Shown here in pieces: positions 54,611 through 64,000 of a stretch of 64,000 nt of DNA (positions are counted from its first letter, which is position 1; every line of letters starts with the position of its first letter). Source of the DNA: Owenia fusiformis (lineage: Eukaryota > Annelida > Polychaeta > Sabellida > Oweniidae); assembly GCA_903813345.2 (NCBI GenBank), contig CAIIXF020000004.1, positions 25,423,985 to 25,487,984 on the forward strand, in the 5' to 3' direction. The translations under genes and the position numbers were made by a program. The notes beneath the pieces were generated by a model. The model was not told the DNA's origin, did no database searches, and saw only the letters and a list, made by a program, of their open reading frames with translations.

Positions 54611-56559
54611 CAAAATTTGGCAATATGTGCAAAATTCGACCAATCAGAATACACCACATAAGTCATGTGACATTGTCTAACCCCTGAAATTAGAAACTGT
54701 TGGAAGTTCAGTTTTACACTAAATGAGGAAAATAGAAGTTGGTAGCTTCCTCAATAACAAGGCATTATATTGAGACCCAAGATATTACCTTCTAAAAAGT
54801 GTAACAAGTGTTACAGATGCCAAATACTGTCCCTTGATGCTGGTTTTCGAAAACATGGTGGTTTGAACAATATGTCACCACTTCTTTTTCGTGATATAGA
54901 AAAAGTTCCAAAAGAACACCAGTTTAAACTCAGCTATCTCTTGAGAAATGACCTACCAAAACATTTGGATGTCGTACATCATAACTCAACGTCAATATAA
55001 GCTAGTAAGGTCATCAGAATAGGAAGGAATATAGCAGGAATACAGTAAACTTTATTTTTACAGATTTGAATTACAGTAAAGAAACAGTGCTGTTTGGAGC
55101 CTATAATTGAGATGAATGAATAGTGACAATTCCACATATGCACATTATGATGTGCAATAGCCAAATATGAATATCCGTCCCATTCATTTTCATTTTCTAT
55201 TGATCTGTATTGTAGTGTACATTGTATGTATGTATTGAATGTAACTGTATGTAAATTGTTTTTATTTGATATTAAAAAAAATAAAATAATTATAGAATAA
55301 ACCAAAGTTTTCATTGGTACAACCATGGGCTATCGTGGAACATACAACACTTTACTTTCTCAGGATTTATCAGTCTTCCAGTTTTAATGAGTTCTATCAT
55401 ATACGATTTGTGTCACATTCATTTCTGCGATGGACTTAAACGATGTTCCATGCGTTCTGTTGTCATGATTAAAAAAGAACAGCGACACAGTAATAAAAAC
55501 CAATTACCATCTTATCGTTATTAAATTAAACATGTTAAATACAAAAATGAAATTGGTCCGTCTAATAACCGAGAAATCAAGCATTGTGTGTTCTAGTTTA
55601 AAAACACGATTTAACAAACCAAAGGTTTATGTGCATTTATTCATCGTGGTAAAGCATGACTTGCCACACGTTAAGGATACCATTGGAAAGTTATTATTGC
55701 GATTTTATATATCTTATTTACCTGAACAAAATAGAGAAATAAACCTTATAATGGTACATATTTAAGCCCTGAAAGGATGTGGTACGTCCCCGTTCAACGC
55801 ATTCCCCAAAAAGTCTGATTCTGTAGAATTAGATGCCTTCACTAGGCTATTCTCTGTACTCTGTGTCCGAATTATTTTCGGAAACATGATTATGTTTTCC
55901 CTGTGATATGAATTGGAGATATCTGACAAAATATGGATAGCCTAAAATATAAATTTTGTGTTTTTGAACATGCGGAAATATCTTGAACACTGTGAAACTG
56001 AAGTAAAGAGTTCCATAATAGGTCGTTCAGTTTTCTTGTTTTTGTTCGAACAACACTTGGGTTTAATATAGCCTCGCGTAATTAACAATAAGCGTAATCA
56101 GATTATTTCAAGCGTCGAAATAGCTTATTTTCCTCGACGTATTTACACAAACCTCTTCACTTACCGTTATATTGAGCGATCTAGATGCGTCAACTGTAAT
56201 TGTTTTCACTCATCGGCTTTATTGGCCCGCGATATCTTTTATTTCATTTATTTGAGACGCATTTGATCTATTGGTAACAAATCAAATGTTCTAAATGATT
56301 CGTCTTCATTTTGGAATGTTTCTCCTACCCGATATTCAAATATGTGTCTAAAATATTATACTTTACATTGATCACGATTCTTGTACTTTCTGTCTTTATG
56401 ACTCCCGTACACATCTTTGCAAGAGTTGTTGATTGCATTGGCATGATCGTTGGTCGAACTTCGATTCCAACTAAATTAGATTAATCAATTAAGAAATGTA
56501 ATATCATGTTTATCCAAGCAAATAATTGTAACAACTACATTATTTTTTAGCAGTTTTGA
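54611..56559. other. 3'UTR and downstream flank, no further gene seen
   Basis: After the CEP63-like stop the sequence is AT-rich with polyadenylation signals at 55280-55301. Beyond these I see no convincing coding exon, array or TIR element; short ORFs here show no domain or splice context. Confidence 0.5.
55280..55301 (+). terminator. Likely polyadenylation signals of the CEP63-like gene
   Basis: Two AATAAA hexamers (55280-55285 and 55296-55301) lie about 680 bases after the stop codon in an A-rich stretch. They are the nearest strong pair, so the 3'UTR would be about 0.7 kb. Transcript support is not available. Confidence 0.5.
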
Positions 56560-56805
56560 CACCTAAGCAGGGTAGCCTAGTGGCGTAGACTGAGGCTACT
56601 TTGCGGTTGAACGTCGTGGGATACGGAGGTCCCGCGTTCGAGCCCCAGGTACGGAGTTGTTGATCATTGTCACTACGGACACCCGGTCCGAAGGTCCAAC
56701 CGTTTACCGGCCCTTGGCATGGGTTGGTTCTCTGGCCGCTCTTGCCGGAGACAGATTGTGAGACTGTGGTTGGTTCCTCCACTAACGTGCTTTAGTAAAC
56801 TCCGG
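56560..56805 (+). repeat. tRNA-derived SINE-like sequence, interrupted
   Basis: TAGCCTAGTGG (56573-56583) fits a Pol III A box and GTTCGAGCC (56636-56644) fits a B box, about 55 bases apart as in a tRNA-like head. The GC content is higher than in the surroundings. The sequence stops at 56805 and probably resumes at 62435, after a transposon inserted with CGG duplication. It is not a folding tRNA: the acceptor arm is not complete. Confidence 0.5.
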
Positions 56806-57399
56806 CACAGCGAAAAATGATAAAGAATCCTGCCTGGATACTTGCGAGATATTATAGGAATATGGACCGTATCCTTAAGAATCCGTGATAACTACGATGA
56901 GTATCTCGAATTTGGAGATTCACGGATATTATTGAGAGACGGAACACTGATATCCTGAAATATCCACAGTTCTGGATACTACTGATATACATCTCGTTTT
57001 TTCACGTATACTTAGGGATACGACTAATATATGATTCGGTTACTCACAAATACGGCTGAATATTCAACCATTTTTCCGGAGATTTATGAATACTTTCTGA
57101 ATATTTTCGGGATATTCATTAATACGGTCGGGATTTTTTACATATACAGCAAGGATATTTTCGTTCACATTACCCAAAAACTAAACACGAAAAGAGGCAT
57201 TTACATTATGTACAGTTCATTATTTTATTAAATTAATACATTAAATGCAAATGAAATGTACAATACATGTAAGAATAAAAACATCAGATCACAAGGACGT
57301 ATAGACCAGTTCAAGGAACTCGGGATGTTGTTCTACTTTGACCTTCTTCGTTTTAGGTACTGCTGTGGCTGCCATATTATTGTGTGATCAATGTGTGTG

Positions 57400-59620
57400 G
57401 CAATTCTCGGGGATGTGTAATTTTAATCTGTAGTTGTGTGTACTGCAATGTGTGCGTTGCTATTCTTGGAGGTGTGTGATTAAAACAAATCTTCCCCCTG
57501 ATACAAGAAGAGAGTTGTGCGTTATATATGGGTGGCTTTTCTTGGAGATGTGTGCTTTTAATAATTCTTCCCCTCCCCCTGATACAAGAACAGAGTTATG
57601 TGTAATATGTGTGTGGCTATTCTTGGAGATGTGTGATTTCGATAAATCTCCCTGCTCTGGTACAAGAACAGAGTTATGTGTAATATGTGTGTGGCTATTC
57701 TTTGAGATGTGTGATTTTAATAAATCTTCACACACAACACAAGAATAGAGTTGTGTGTAATATGTGTGTGTGGCTATTCCTAGAGATGTGTGATCTTTAT
57801 AAATTTTCACACCTGACACAAGGACAGAGTTGTGTGTAATATGTGTGTGGCTATTCTTGGAGATGTGTGATCTTTATAAATCTTCACACCTGACACAAGA
57901 ACAGAGTTGTGTGTTTTATGCGTGTGGCTATTCTTGGAAATGTATGATTTTAATAAATCTCTCCCCCCCCATTCTAGAACAGAGTTGTGTTTAAAATGTA
58001 TGTGGCTATTCTTGGAGATGTGTGGTCTTTATAAATCTTCACACCTGACACAAGGACAAAGTTGTGTGTAATGTGTGTGTGGCTATTCTTAGAGATGTAT
58101 GATTTTAATAAATCTCCCCCCCCCCATTCTAAAGCAGAGTTGTGTGTAATATGTATGTAGCTATTCTTCGAGATGTGTGATCATTTTAAATCTTCACACC
58201 TAACATAAGAACAGAGTTGTGTGTAATATGCGTGTGGCTATTCTTGGAGATGAGTGATTTTAATGAATCTTCACACCTGACGCAAGGACAGAGTTGTGTG
58301 TAATGTGAATGTGGCTATTCTTTGAGATGCATGATTTTAATAAATCCCCTGATAGTAGAACAGAGTTGAGTGTAATGTGTATGTGGCTATTCTTGGAGAT
58401 GTGTGATCATTATAATTCTTCACACCTGACACAAGAACAGAGTTGTGTGTAATATGTATGTAGCTATTCTTGGAGATGTGTGATCATTATAAATCTTCAC
58501 ACCTGACATAAAAAAAGAGTTGTGTGTAATATGTGTGTGGCTATTCTTGGAGATGTGTGATCATCATAAATCTTCACACCTGACGCAAGAACAGAGTTGT
58601 GTGTAATATGTATGTGGCTATTCTTGGAGATGTGTGATCATCATAAATCTTCACACCTGACATAAAAAAGAGTTGAGTGTAATATGTGTGTGGCTATTCT
58701 TGGAGATGTGTGATAATTATAAATCTTCACACCTGACACAAGAACAGAGTTGTGTGTAATATGTATGTGGCTATTCCTGGAGTTGTATGATTTTAATAAA
58801 TCCCCCTGATAGTAGAACTGAGTTGAGTGTAATATGTATGTGGCTATTCTTGGAGATGTGTGATCATTATAAATCTTCACACCTGACACAAGAACAGAGT
58901 TGTGTGTAATATGTATGTGGCTATTCTTGGAGATGTGTGATCATTATAAATCTTCACACCTGACATAAGAACAGAGTTGTGTGTAATATGTGTGTGGCTA
59001 TTCTTGGAGATGTGTGATCATTATAAATCTTCACACCTGACACAAGAACAAAGTTGTGTGTAATATGTATGTGGCTATTCTTGGAGATGTGTGATCATTA
59101 TAAATCTTCACACCTGACATAAGAACAGAGTTGTGTGTAATATGTGTGTGGCTATTCTTGGAGATGTGTGATCATTATAAATCTTCACACCTGACACAAG
59201 GACAGAGTTGTGTGTAATATGTATGTGGCTATTCTTGGAGATGTGTGATCATTTTAAATCTTCAAACCTGACACAAGAACAGAGTTGTGTGTAATATGTG
59301 TGTGACTATTCTTGGAGATGAATGATTTTAATTAATCTGCCCCCTGATACTAGAACAGAGTTGCGTGTAATATATATGTGGCTATTCTTGGAGATGTATG
59401 ATTTTAATAAATCCCCCTGATAGTAGAACAGAGTTAAGTGTTATATGTGTGTAGCTATTCTTAGAGATGTGTAATTTTAATAAATCTTTCCCTCCTCCGA
59501 ACCGAAACTAGAACAAAGTTGCGTGTAATGTGTGTGGTTATTCTTGGAGATGTATGATTTTAATAAATCTGCCCCTTGATACTAGAACGGAGTTGTGTGT
59601 AATGTGTGTGCCTTTCTTTG
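57400..59620 (+). repeat. ~79-bp minisatellite, about 28 copies
   Basis: Units contain AGAGTTGTGTGTAATATGTG, TGGCTATTCTTGGAGATGTG and ATCTTCACACCTGACACAAG. Two main variants alternate, one with TCACACCTGACACAAG and one with CCCCCTGATA plus a C run. Confidence 0.92.
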
Positions 59621-59641
59621 TAGATGAATAGAACTACTGTA

Positions 59642-59909
59642 GATTGGGTTAATTTGGCGTTACTCAATTTGGCGATGTTGCCATTTTTGGCACATTGGCG
59701 GCTATTTAATTTGGCGGATATGCAGAGATATTCACCACATTTGTACAGTTTTGTGAGATCATCCTTCACATTTGCACCTCGATCGATGCTGCTACTATAC
59801 CGCGCTTTTCCTTTCTAGTTTTTCCCTGAGTATCAAATTTTGGCGAAGATTTATTTTGGCGAAGTTTTCAATTTCGCCAAATTAAAGCGAGCGCCAAATT
59901 AACCCAATC
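59642..59909. mobile_element. MITE GATTGGGTTAATTTGGCG
   Basis: Inverted ends GATTGGGTTAATTTGGCG and CGCCAAATTAACCCAATC, TA on the left flank. The AATTTGGCG core is shared with the MITE at 47728-48049. Confidence 0.7.
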
Positions 59910-60692
59910 TTTATTATCCATGAACGACTGAATGTCTTCACGATTTGTGAAATCAACATCCTATCCACATTCTCTCCTCACAAATATTGTTCACATATAA
60001 ACTTTGTTCTGTTCTACAATGTACATGAGCTGCACTCTCTCTCTCTCTCTCTCTCTGCAAATTGTCTTTTTCCGCCTGGTCAATGGGTAGTGGGTATAGT
60101 GTCCTGAAATAGAAAGACTTTATTGTACATTCTTTTTTTTATTGTAACAAGAAAATAAAAATGTACACATGTTTTTATTCTGTTATATAGTCAAACTCAT
60201 AAATACATACTTAATACTGTACTCATGGTAACTTTTGCATGCTACTAGTTTTGGAAACACCTCCACCCCTAGTGGATGGTGGCTATATGTCTCAATATCC
60301 TTGTTTAACTAAAAAATTACTATTGCTGAATGACATCTTGACTTATTGGGAGTGTAGTGATGCATAATTTGATATTTTATTTCCTTTGTAATATGAGATT
60401 ATCAGTGCTAATTATACATGATGGTTATAACAAAACATGGAAAATCATATATTTTATTTACACCTGTTTCTATGTATTTTGACAAGATGGATCTTTACAT
60501 CTACATCTATCATAATCCTTAGTAAAGTATGTTTACTCGAACTACATATACACCCCCATTCATACTCTAGGGGTAATGATAGATGATACAGGCCTACCCA
60601 TAATCCCTTACTTGGACTTCAGCTGCATCTTTACTTCCGCCCTCAGTCGTCAGTACCCAGTGATTTGTGTATGAAGCTAATGGTGTCCTTGT

Positions 60693-61322
60693 TCAGTCCA
60701 TTTCTTCAGATGAAGTGTCATCCTGTAACAACATTGAAATGGAATATGTATAATGTCACACATTTTCAAAGCTTGGAAATTCATGGAATCACAATAAATG
60801 GATGAATTTGTGACACCAAGCAACAAAAAGTAACATAGCATATTGTCAAGTGGAAGTCAGGGGCCTGGCATGCGAATCACGATTCTCATATCGAGAATGT
60901 GAAACCTTTGCTAGGGAACTGAACCACCATTTCGTCGCTCCCGAACATATTTTTTCACTTGTGCACAGAGATGCGACATTGCGAACCACACATAGATGCA
61001 CAATGTACAAATTGTTTGTGATGTCGGATCTCTGTGGGCGAGTGAAGACATAATTATGTTTGGGAGCGAGGAAATGGTGGATTGCGAATAAGAATTTTGC
61101 ATCGTGGTGTGAGAATCGTGGTTCGCGTGAAAGGATCTTATTCTTAGTTTGTGATGTCAGAACTGATGTTCGCGCTTGAGGAATATTTCTATTTGTGAAA
61201 ATATAAAAGATGTAGGCGAAAGGAAGAATTCATCGTGGAAAAATAAGATGTGACTAAATGAATGCATGAAAATTATATACCTTCAAAGCATTGGCCCACA
61301 CAGACTCTTTTCTACGCTTCAT
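60693..61322 (-). other. Possible 3' end of an unidentified minus-strand gene
   Basis: Two pieces join in frame: 61281-61322 (MKRRKESVWANALK, donor GTATAT) and 60693-60722 (acceptor GTTACAG, DDTSSEEMD and TGA). The upstream piece stays open to about 61370 (LYQTYATAIHLQG), so it could be the end of a longer exon. An AATAAA on this strand lies at 60453-60458. The product is not recognised and the real start is not visible, so this may be chance. Confidence 0.2.
60872..61127. mobile_element. Foldback MITE CGAATCACGATTCTCA
   Basis: Inverted ends around CGAATCACGATTCTCA and TGAGAATCGTGGTTCG with matching inner arms (GAACATA, GATCTCTGTG). No coding capacity. Confidence 0.6.
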
Positions 61323-63107
61323 CCCTTGTAAATGTATGGCGGTGGCATAGGTTTGGTAGAGCCTATGGTGTGGTGAATCTCATAACATAAATCTCCCCAT
61401 CCCGCTCGTCATCGAGTCTCAGGAAAGTCCATATCGCAATGATGTAGGAGATGGTGTATGAAAATTTCCCCATTATTCAAAATGATCAATGCATTGGGTC
61501 GCTGTCTCAGTTGAAAGTGAAGTTTACCATTGTAATTGTCGTTATCGTCCAAATAAACAAAATCTTCGATAACTAAAGATCTTCAGCGTCAATATTATAT
61601 ATTGAGATGCACAAATAAAACGATAGATTTTAGACGATTAATATTACGTTTTCCCTTCTTCTTTTTGAAAAATTTAACGATCGGAAGTCAGCCTCTTTCT
61701 GAGATTTTAGTCATTTCTTCCAGTGTAATATAACGATGAGAAAACCCGGGAAAGTACAAATACGGATAGAATACCGTCTCCGAGGCCTTGAAGCAGACTT
61801 CTTTTTCACGCCCGGTGATCGTGAAAGTGGGACGGAGGGGGGGGGACGGAGTGGGGACTATGTGTATATAAGACAAGAGATGATACTTAAAAGTCCGATT
61901 GATTCAAAATTTCCCAATTTTTCATTCTTAGAGGTGTTGACATTACTAAGTTACTGAGTTCATTTCTCAAATACAAGAATTCGTGTAAAGGATTTTCACT
62001 TTATAGACATTTACTCCCCCTCCGCCCCCCCCCCCCCATCTCATTTTAATTATATTTGATTATTTTTTATACAACGTAAAGAAACTTATTTCATAAGGAT
62101 TGCATTAATTTAGTTATGATACGTAACTTACAAGTATTTGCTTCAGGTCATGTAGGCCTTTGTTGTTTGATTTATAGCAAAAACATTGTTCATATGTTTT
62201 AATGATACGGATACTCAAAAATATTTTTGGATACGTGGGCTACAAGTATCCTGGAATATCCTTAATTCGGATATGTTGAAAGTTTGATATTTAAAGTATC
62301 CACAAATATTCTTTCAAGGATATTTCCGAATATTTGAAGTATCGGTATATTTTAGGATATTCCAGGATACTACAAATATACGGGATTTGAGATACCAACG
62401 GAAACTATCGGATACTATACCATTTTTCGCTGTGCGGGAGTCTTATAGTATGGTAGCGGGCCCCCACCAAGGGCAGTAGTGGAACGACGCGAATCGGTCC
62501 CAGTATGGTTGCCTTGCAACTGAAGCGACTCGAGGAAATCATGCCATTCGCAGTGACCCAGAAAAGACTTTTGCTTCTTAATTTGGCGTTTTAATTCATT
62601 TATTTACATACTTTATTCATCTTTCCAGGCAGTTATGATTTTTATTGGTCAAATGAATGAACGAAACATCGAGATATCAAACCCATATTTCGATTTGTCG
62701 GACATCTATAAAATAACACTTGAAAACACAAGATACATAGATGCAATCTCCTTAGCATTTCGTATCGTCGGTTCCCACGCTATATCATTTCGTGCGCGCG
62801 GTCATCATAAGAAAAGGAGGTACGGTCGATTTGACCATGGGCTTTCAACAGATTTAAGATATTGTGCATGGATACTTTGAGGAATGAGGTAGCAACAAAG
62901 GGAAACACCGGTAATAATCCAGAAATGTCCACACCATTGTTTTCGTTAGTTATGGCAAGGCCCCGGAGCAAAACCAGCATTCGTGGGTGACTTAATTTTT
63001 GTACCAATTAGAGCCATGACTTAAACTCAACCAAGAACGGTGGGGCAAAGTCCCTATGGGTCCCAATTGAGAATCAATTCAAATCAAATTGAGGATCAGA
63101 TGACCTG

Positions 63108-63253
63108 CTAATGCCTGGGTCACATTTGCTCCGATCCATCGGCCGGCACCCGGCCGATTGAATGTTTTGTTCAATATTTTATTCAATTTTAAACAAAATA
63201 CTCGATCGGCTGGGCGCCGTAGCGAAAATCGGAGCAAATGTGGCACAAGCCTA
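63108..63253. mobile_element. Second copy of the CTAATGCC foldback MITE
   Basis: Starts CTAATGCCTGGGTCACATTT, ends GTGGCACAAGCCTAG, with the same inner GATCGGCYGGGYGCCGTAG segment as the copy at 13632-13751. Confidence 0.7.
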
Positions 63254-63539
63254 GTATTGATTTGCCCCTAAATAGATATTAAAGGGACGCTGAATATTGG
63301 ACTTGGTTAATGAGCACCATTTTAAACTGCCAATAAAACGTGTATTCAATGTTTCAAAATAATGACTAAAACTGAAATACAGGGCAAAATAATTGATATT
63401 TCCTTTGTGGAATGAAAAATGATGATAGAGATAATCTCAGTAGCCAAAAACTGTATACGCAATTTAAACATTAAAATTATGCCAATTTCGAAGTATTATA
63501 TGAAAGCAAATGTTTGTGAAATGGTTACAAAATCAAACA

Positions 63540-64000
63540 AGGCATTAACATGACAAAATGTCACCACCTAGTTGCTCACAATATTGTGAGTTCAAACTTA
63601 AGTCAGATTTGAATTTCTGAGAACTTGTAAAGTCAAATTTGAACTTCTGAAAAGATGAAGATGATTAAAAAAAAAAAATTTGGTCAATTTGAAGCAAGTT
63701 GAAAACAGACCTTTTTGACCTTTTTTGACCTTGAGAAGGTCATTAAAGGTCAAATGTCAAATCTAAAGTCAGATTTGAATTTCTGAGAACATGTAGATGA
63801 TTTTGAAAAAAAAAATTAGTCAATTTGAAGCAAGTTGAAAAAAGACCTTTTTGACCTTTTTTGACCTTGACAAGGTCATTGAAGGTCAAATGTCAAATCT
63901 AAAGTCATATTTGAATTTCTGAGAACATGTAGATGATTTTGAAAAAAAATTTAGTCAATTTGAAGCAAGATGAAAAAATACCTTTTTGACCTTTTTTGAC
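63540..64000 (-). mobile_element. Second copy of the TATGTCACCACC satellite element (partial)
   Basis: Reverse complement of the right end of the 7423-9484 element, starting GGCATTAACATGACAAAATG and continuing into the same ~125-bp repeats. It is cut by the window end. Confidence 0.7.

Larger units (their letters stand above)
56806..62434. mobile_element. CACTA-like 5.6-kb TIR element carrying a minisatellite
   Basis: Ends CACAGCGAAAAATG and CATTTTTCGCTGTG, flanked by CGG (56803-56805, 62435-62437). Repeated GGATAC/GGATATT motifs cluster at both ends (56830-57010 and 62209-62420). A CAC start, 3-bp duplication and subterminal repeats fit CACTA/EnSpm. No transposase ORF was found. It contains the 79-bp array, a MITE (59642-59909) and a foldback (60872-61127). 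Confidence 0.62.

Noticed and set aside
54770-55000. 76-codon ORF after the CEP63-like stop
   Set aside because: Lies in the inferred 3'UTR, no domain, no splice signals.
56573-56645. Candidate tRNA gene
   Set aside because: A- and B-box-like motifs are present, but no complete cloverleaf with a pairing acceptor stem; a SINE head is more likely.
57434-58889. ORFs of ~80-120 codons in the 79-bp array
   Set aside because: Repeat-derived open frames on both strands with no conserved features.
62635-63007. Overlapping ORFs of ~80 codons on both strands
   Set aside because: Neither shows a domain, repeat or splice context; chance openings in sequence next to MITEs.

Overview
This is a eukaryotic, AT-rich, intron-rich and very repeat-rich genomic window. 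It contains an 18-exon gene with clear CEP63/DEUP1 homology, GT-AG introns, secreted proteins, non-LTR and DNA transposon remnants, many foldback MITEs and many minisatellites. That points to an animal, most likely a non-vertebrate (probably marine) species with a single pre-duplication CEP63/DEUP1 gene. The taxon cannot be fixed from sequence alone.

Layout. One plus-strand gene fills most of the window (start codon 3761, stop 54610). I rebuilt it exon by exon: 18 coding exons, all junctions phase-consistent, about 737 aa, coiled coil, closest to the centrosomal proteins CEP63 and DEUP1. Three further genes sit inside its introns. An intronless minus-strand MFS transporter of nodulin-like/NFD4 type (9702-11201) lies in the 20-kb intron 3. 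A four-exon plus-strand FkbM-family methyltransferase with a signal peptide (41125-44106) and a four-exon minus-strand secreted Cys-rich protein (44409-48839) lie in the 11-kb intron 13. Downstream (55.3-64 kb) there is no convincing gene. That part holds a tRNA-like SINE split by a 5.6-kb TIR element carrying a 79-bp minisatellite, plus several MITEs.

Mobile DNA. Elements with readable target duplications include a MULE-like foldback (673-3023, 9-bp TSD), four copies of a short MITE starting CAGGCCCGTAGCC (5-bp TSD), a TTAA-flanked foldback, TA-flanked mariner-like elements, a CACTA-like element (3-bp TSD), and a 5'-truncated, frameshifted non-LTR retrotransposon. Several are nested. The best case is a ~9.6-kb interval (15075-24698) whose ends match a 377-bp element elsewhere and which splits a 209-bp MITE into two halves.

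Most unusual observation. In the CEP63-like gene, tandem arrays repeatedly begin or end exactly at exon borders and include the splice junction in the repeat unit. The donors of exons 2, 6 and 10 are each followed by repeated copies of the donor. The acceptors of exons 8 and 18 are each preceded by repeated copies of the acceptor plus the first part of the exon, with unit lengths of about 126-135 bp in both cases. Other introns have arrays or foldback MITEs ending within a few tens of bases of an exon.
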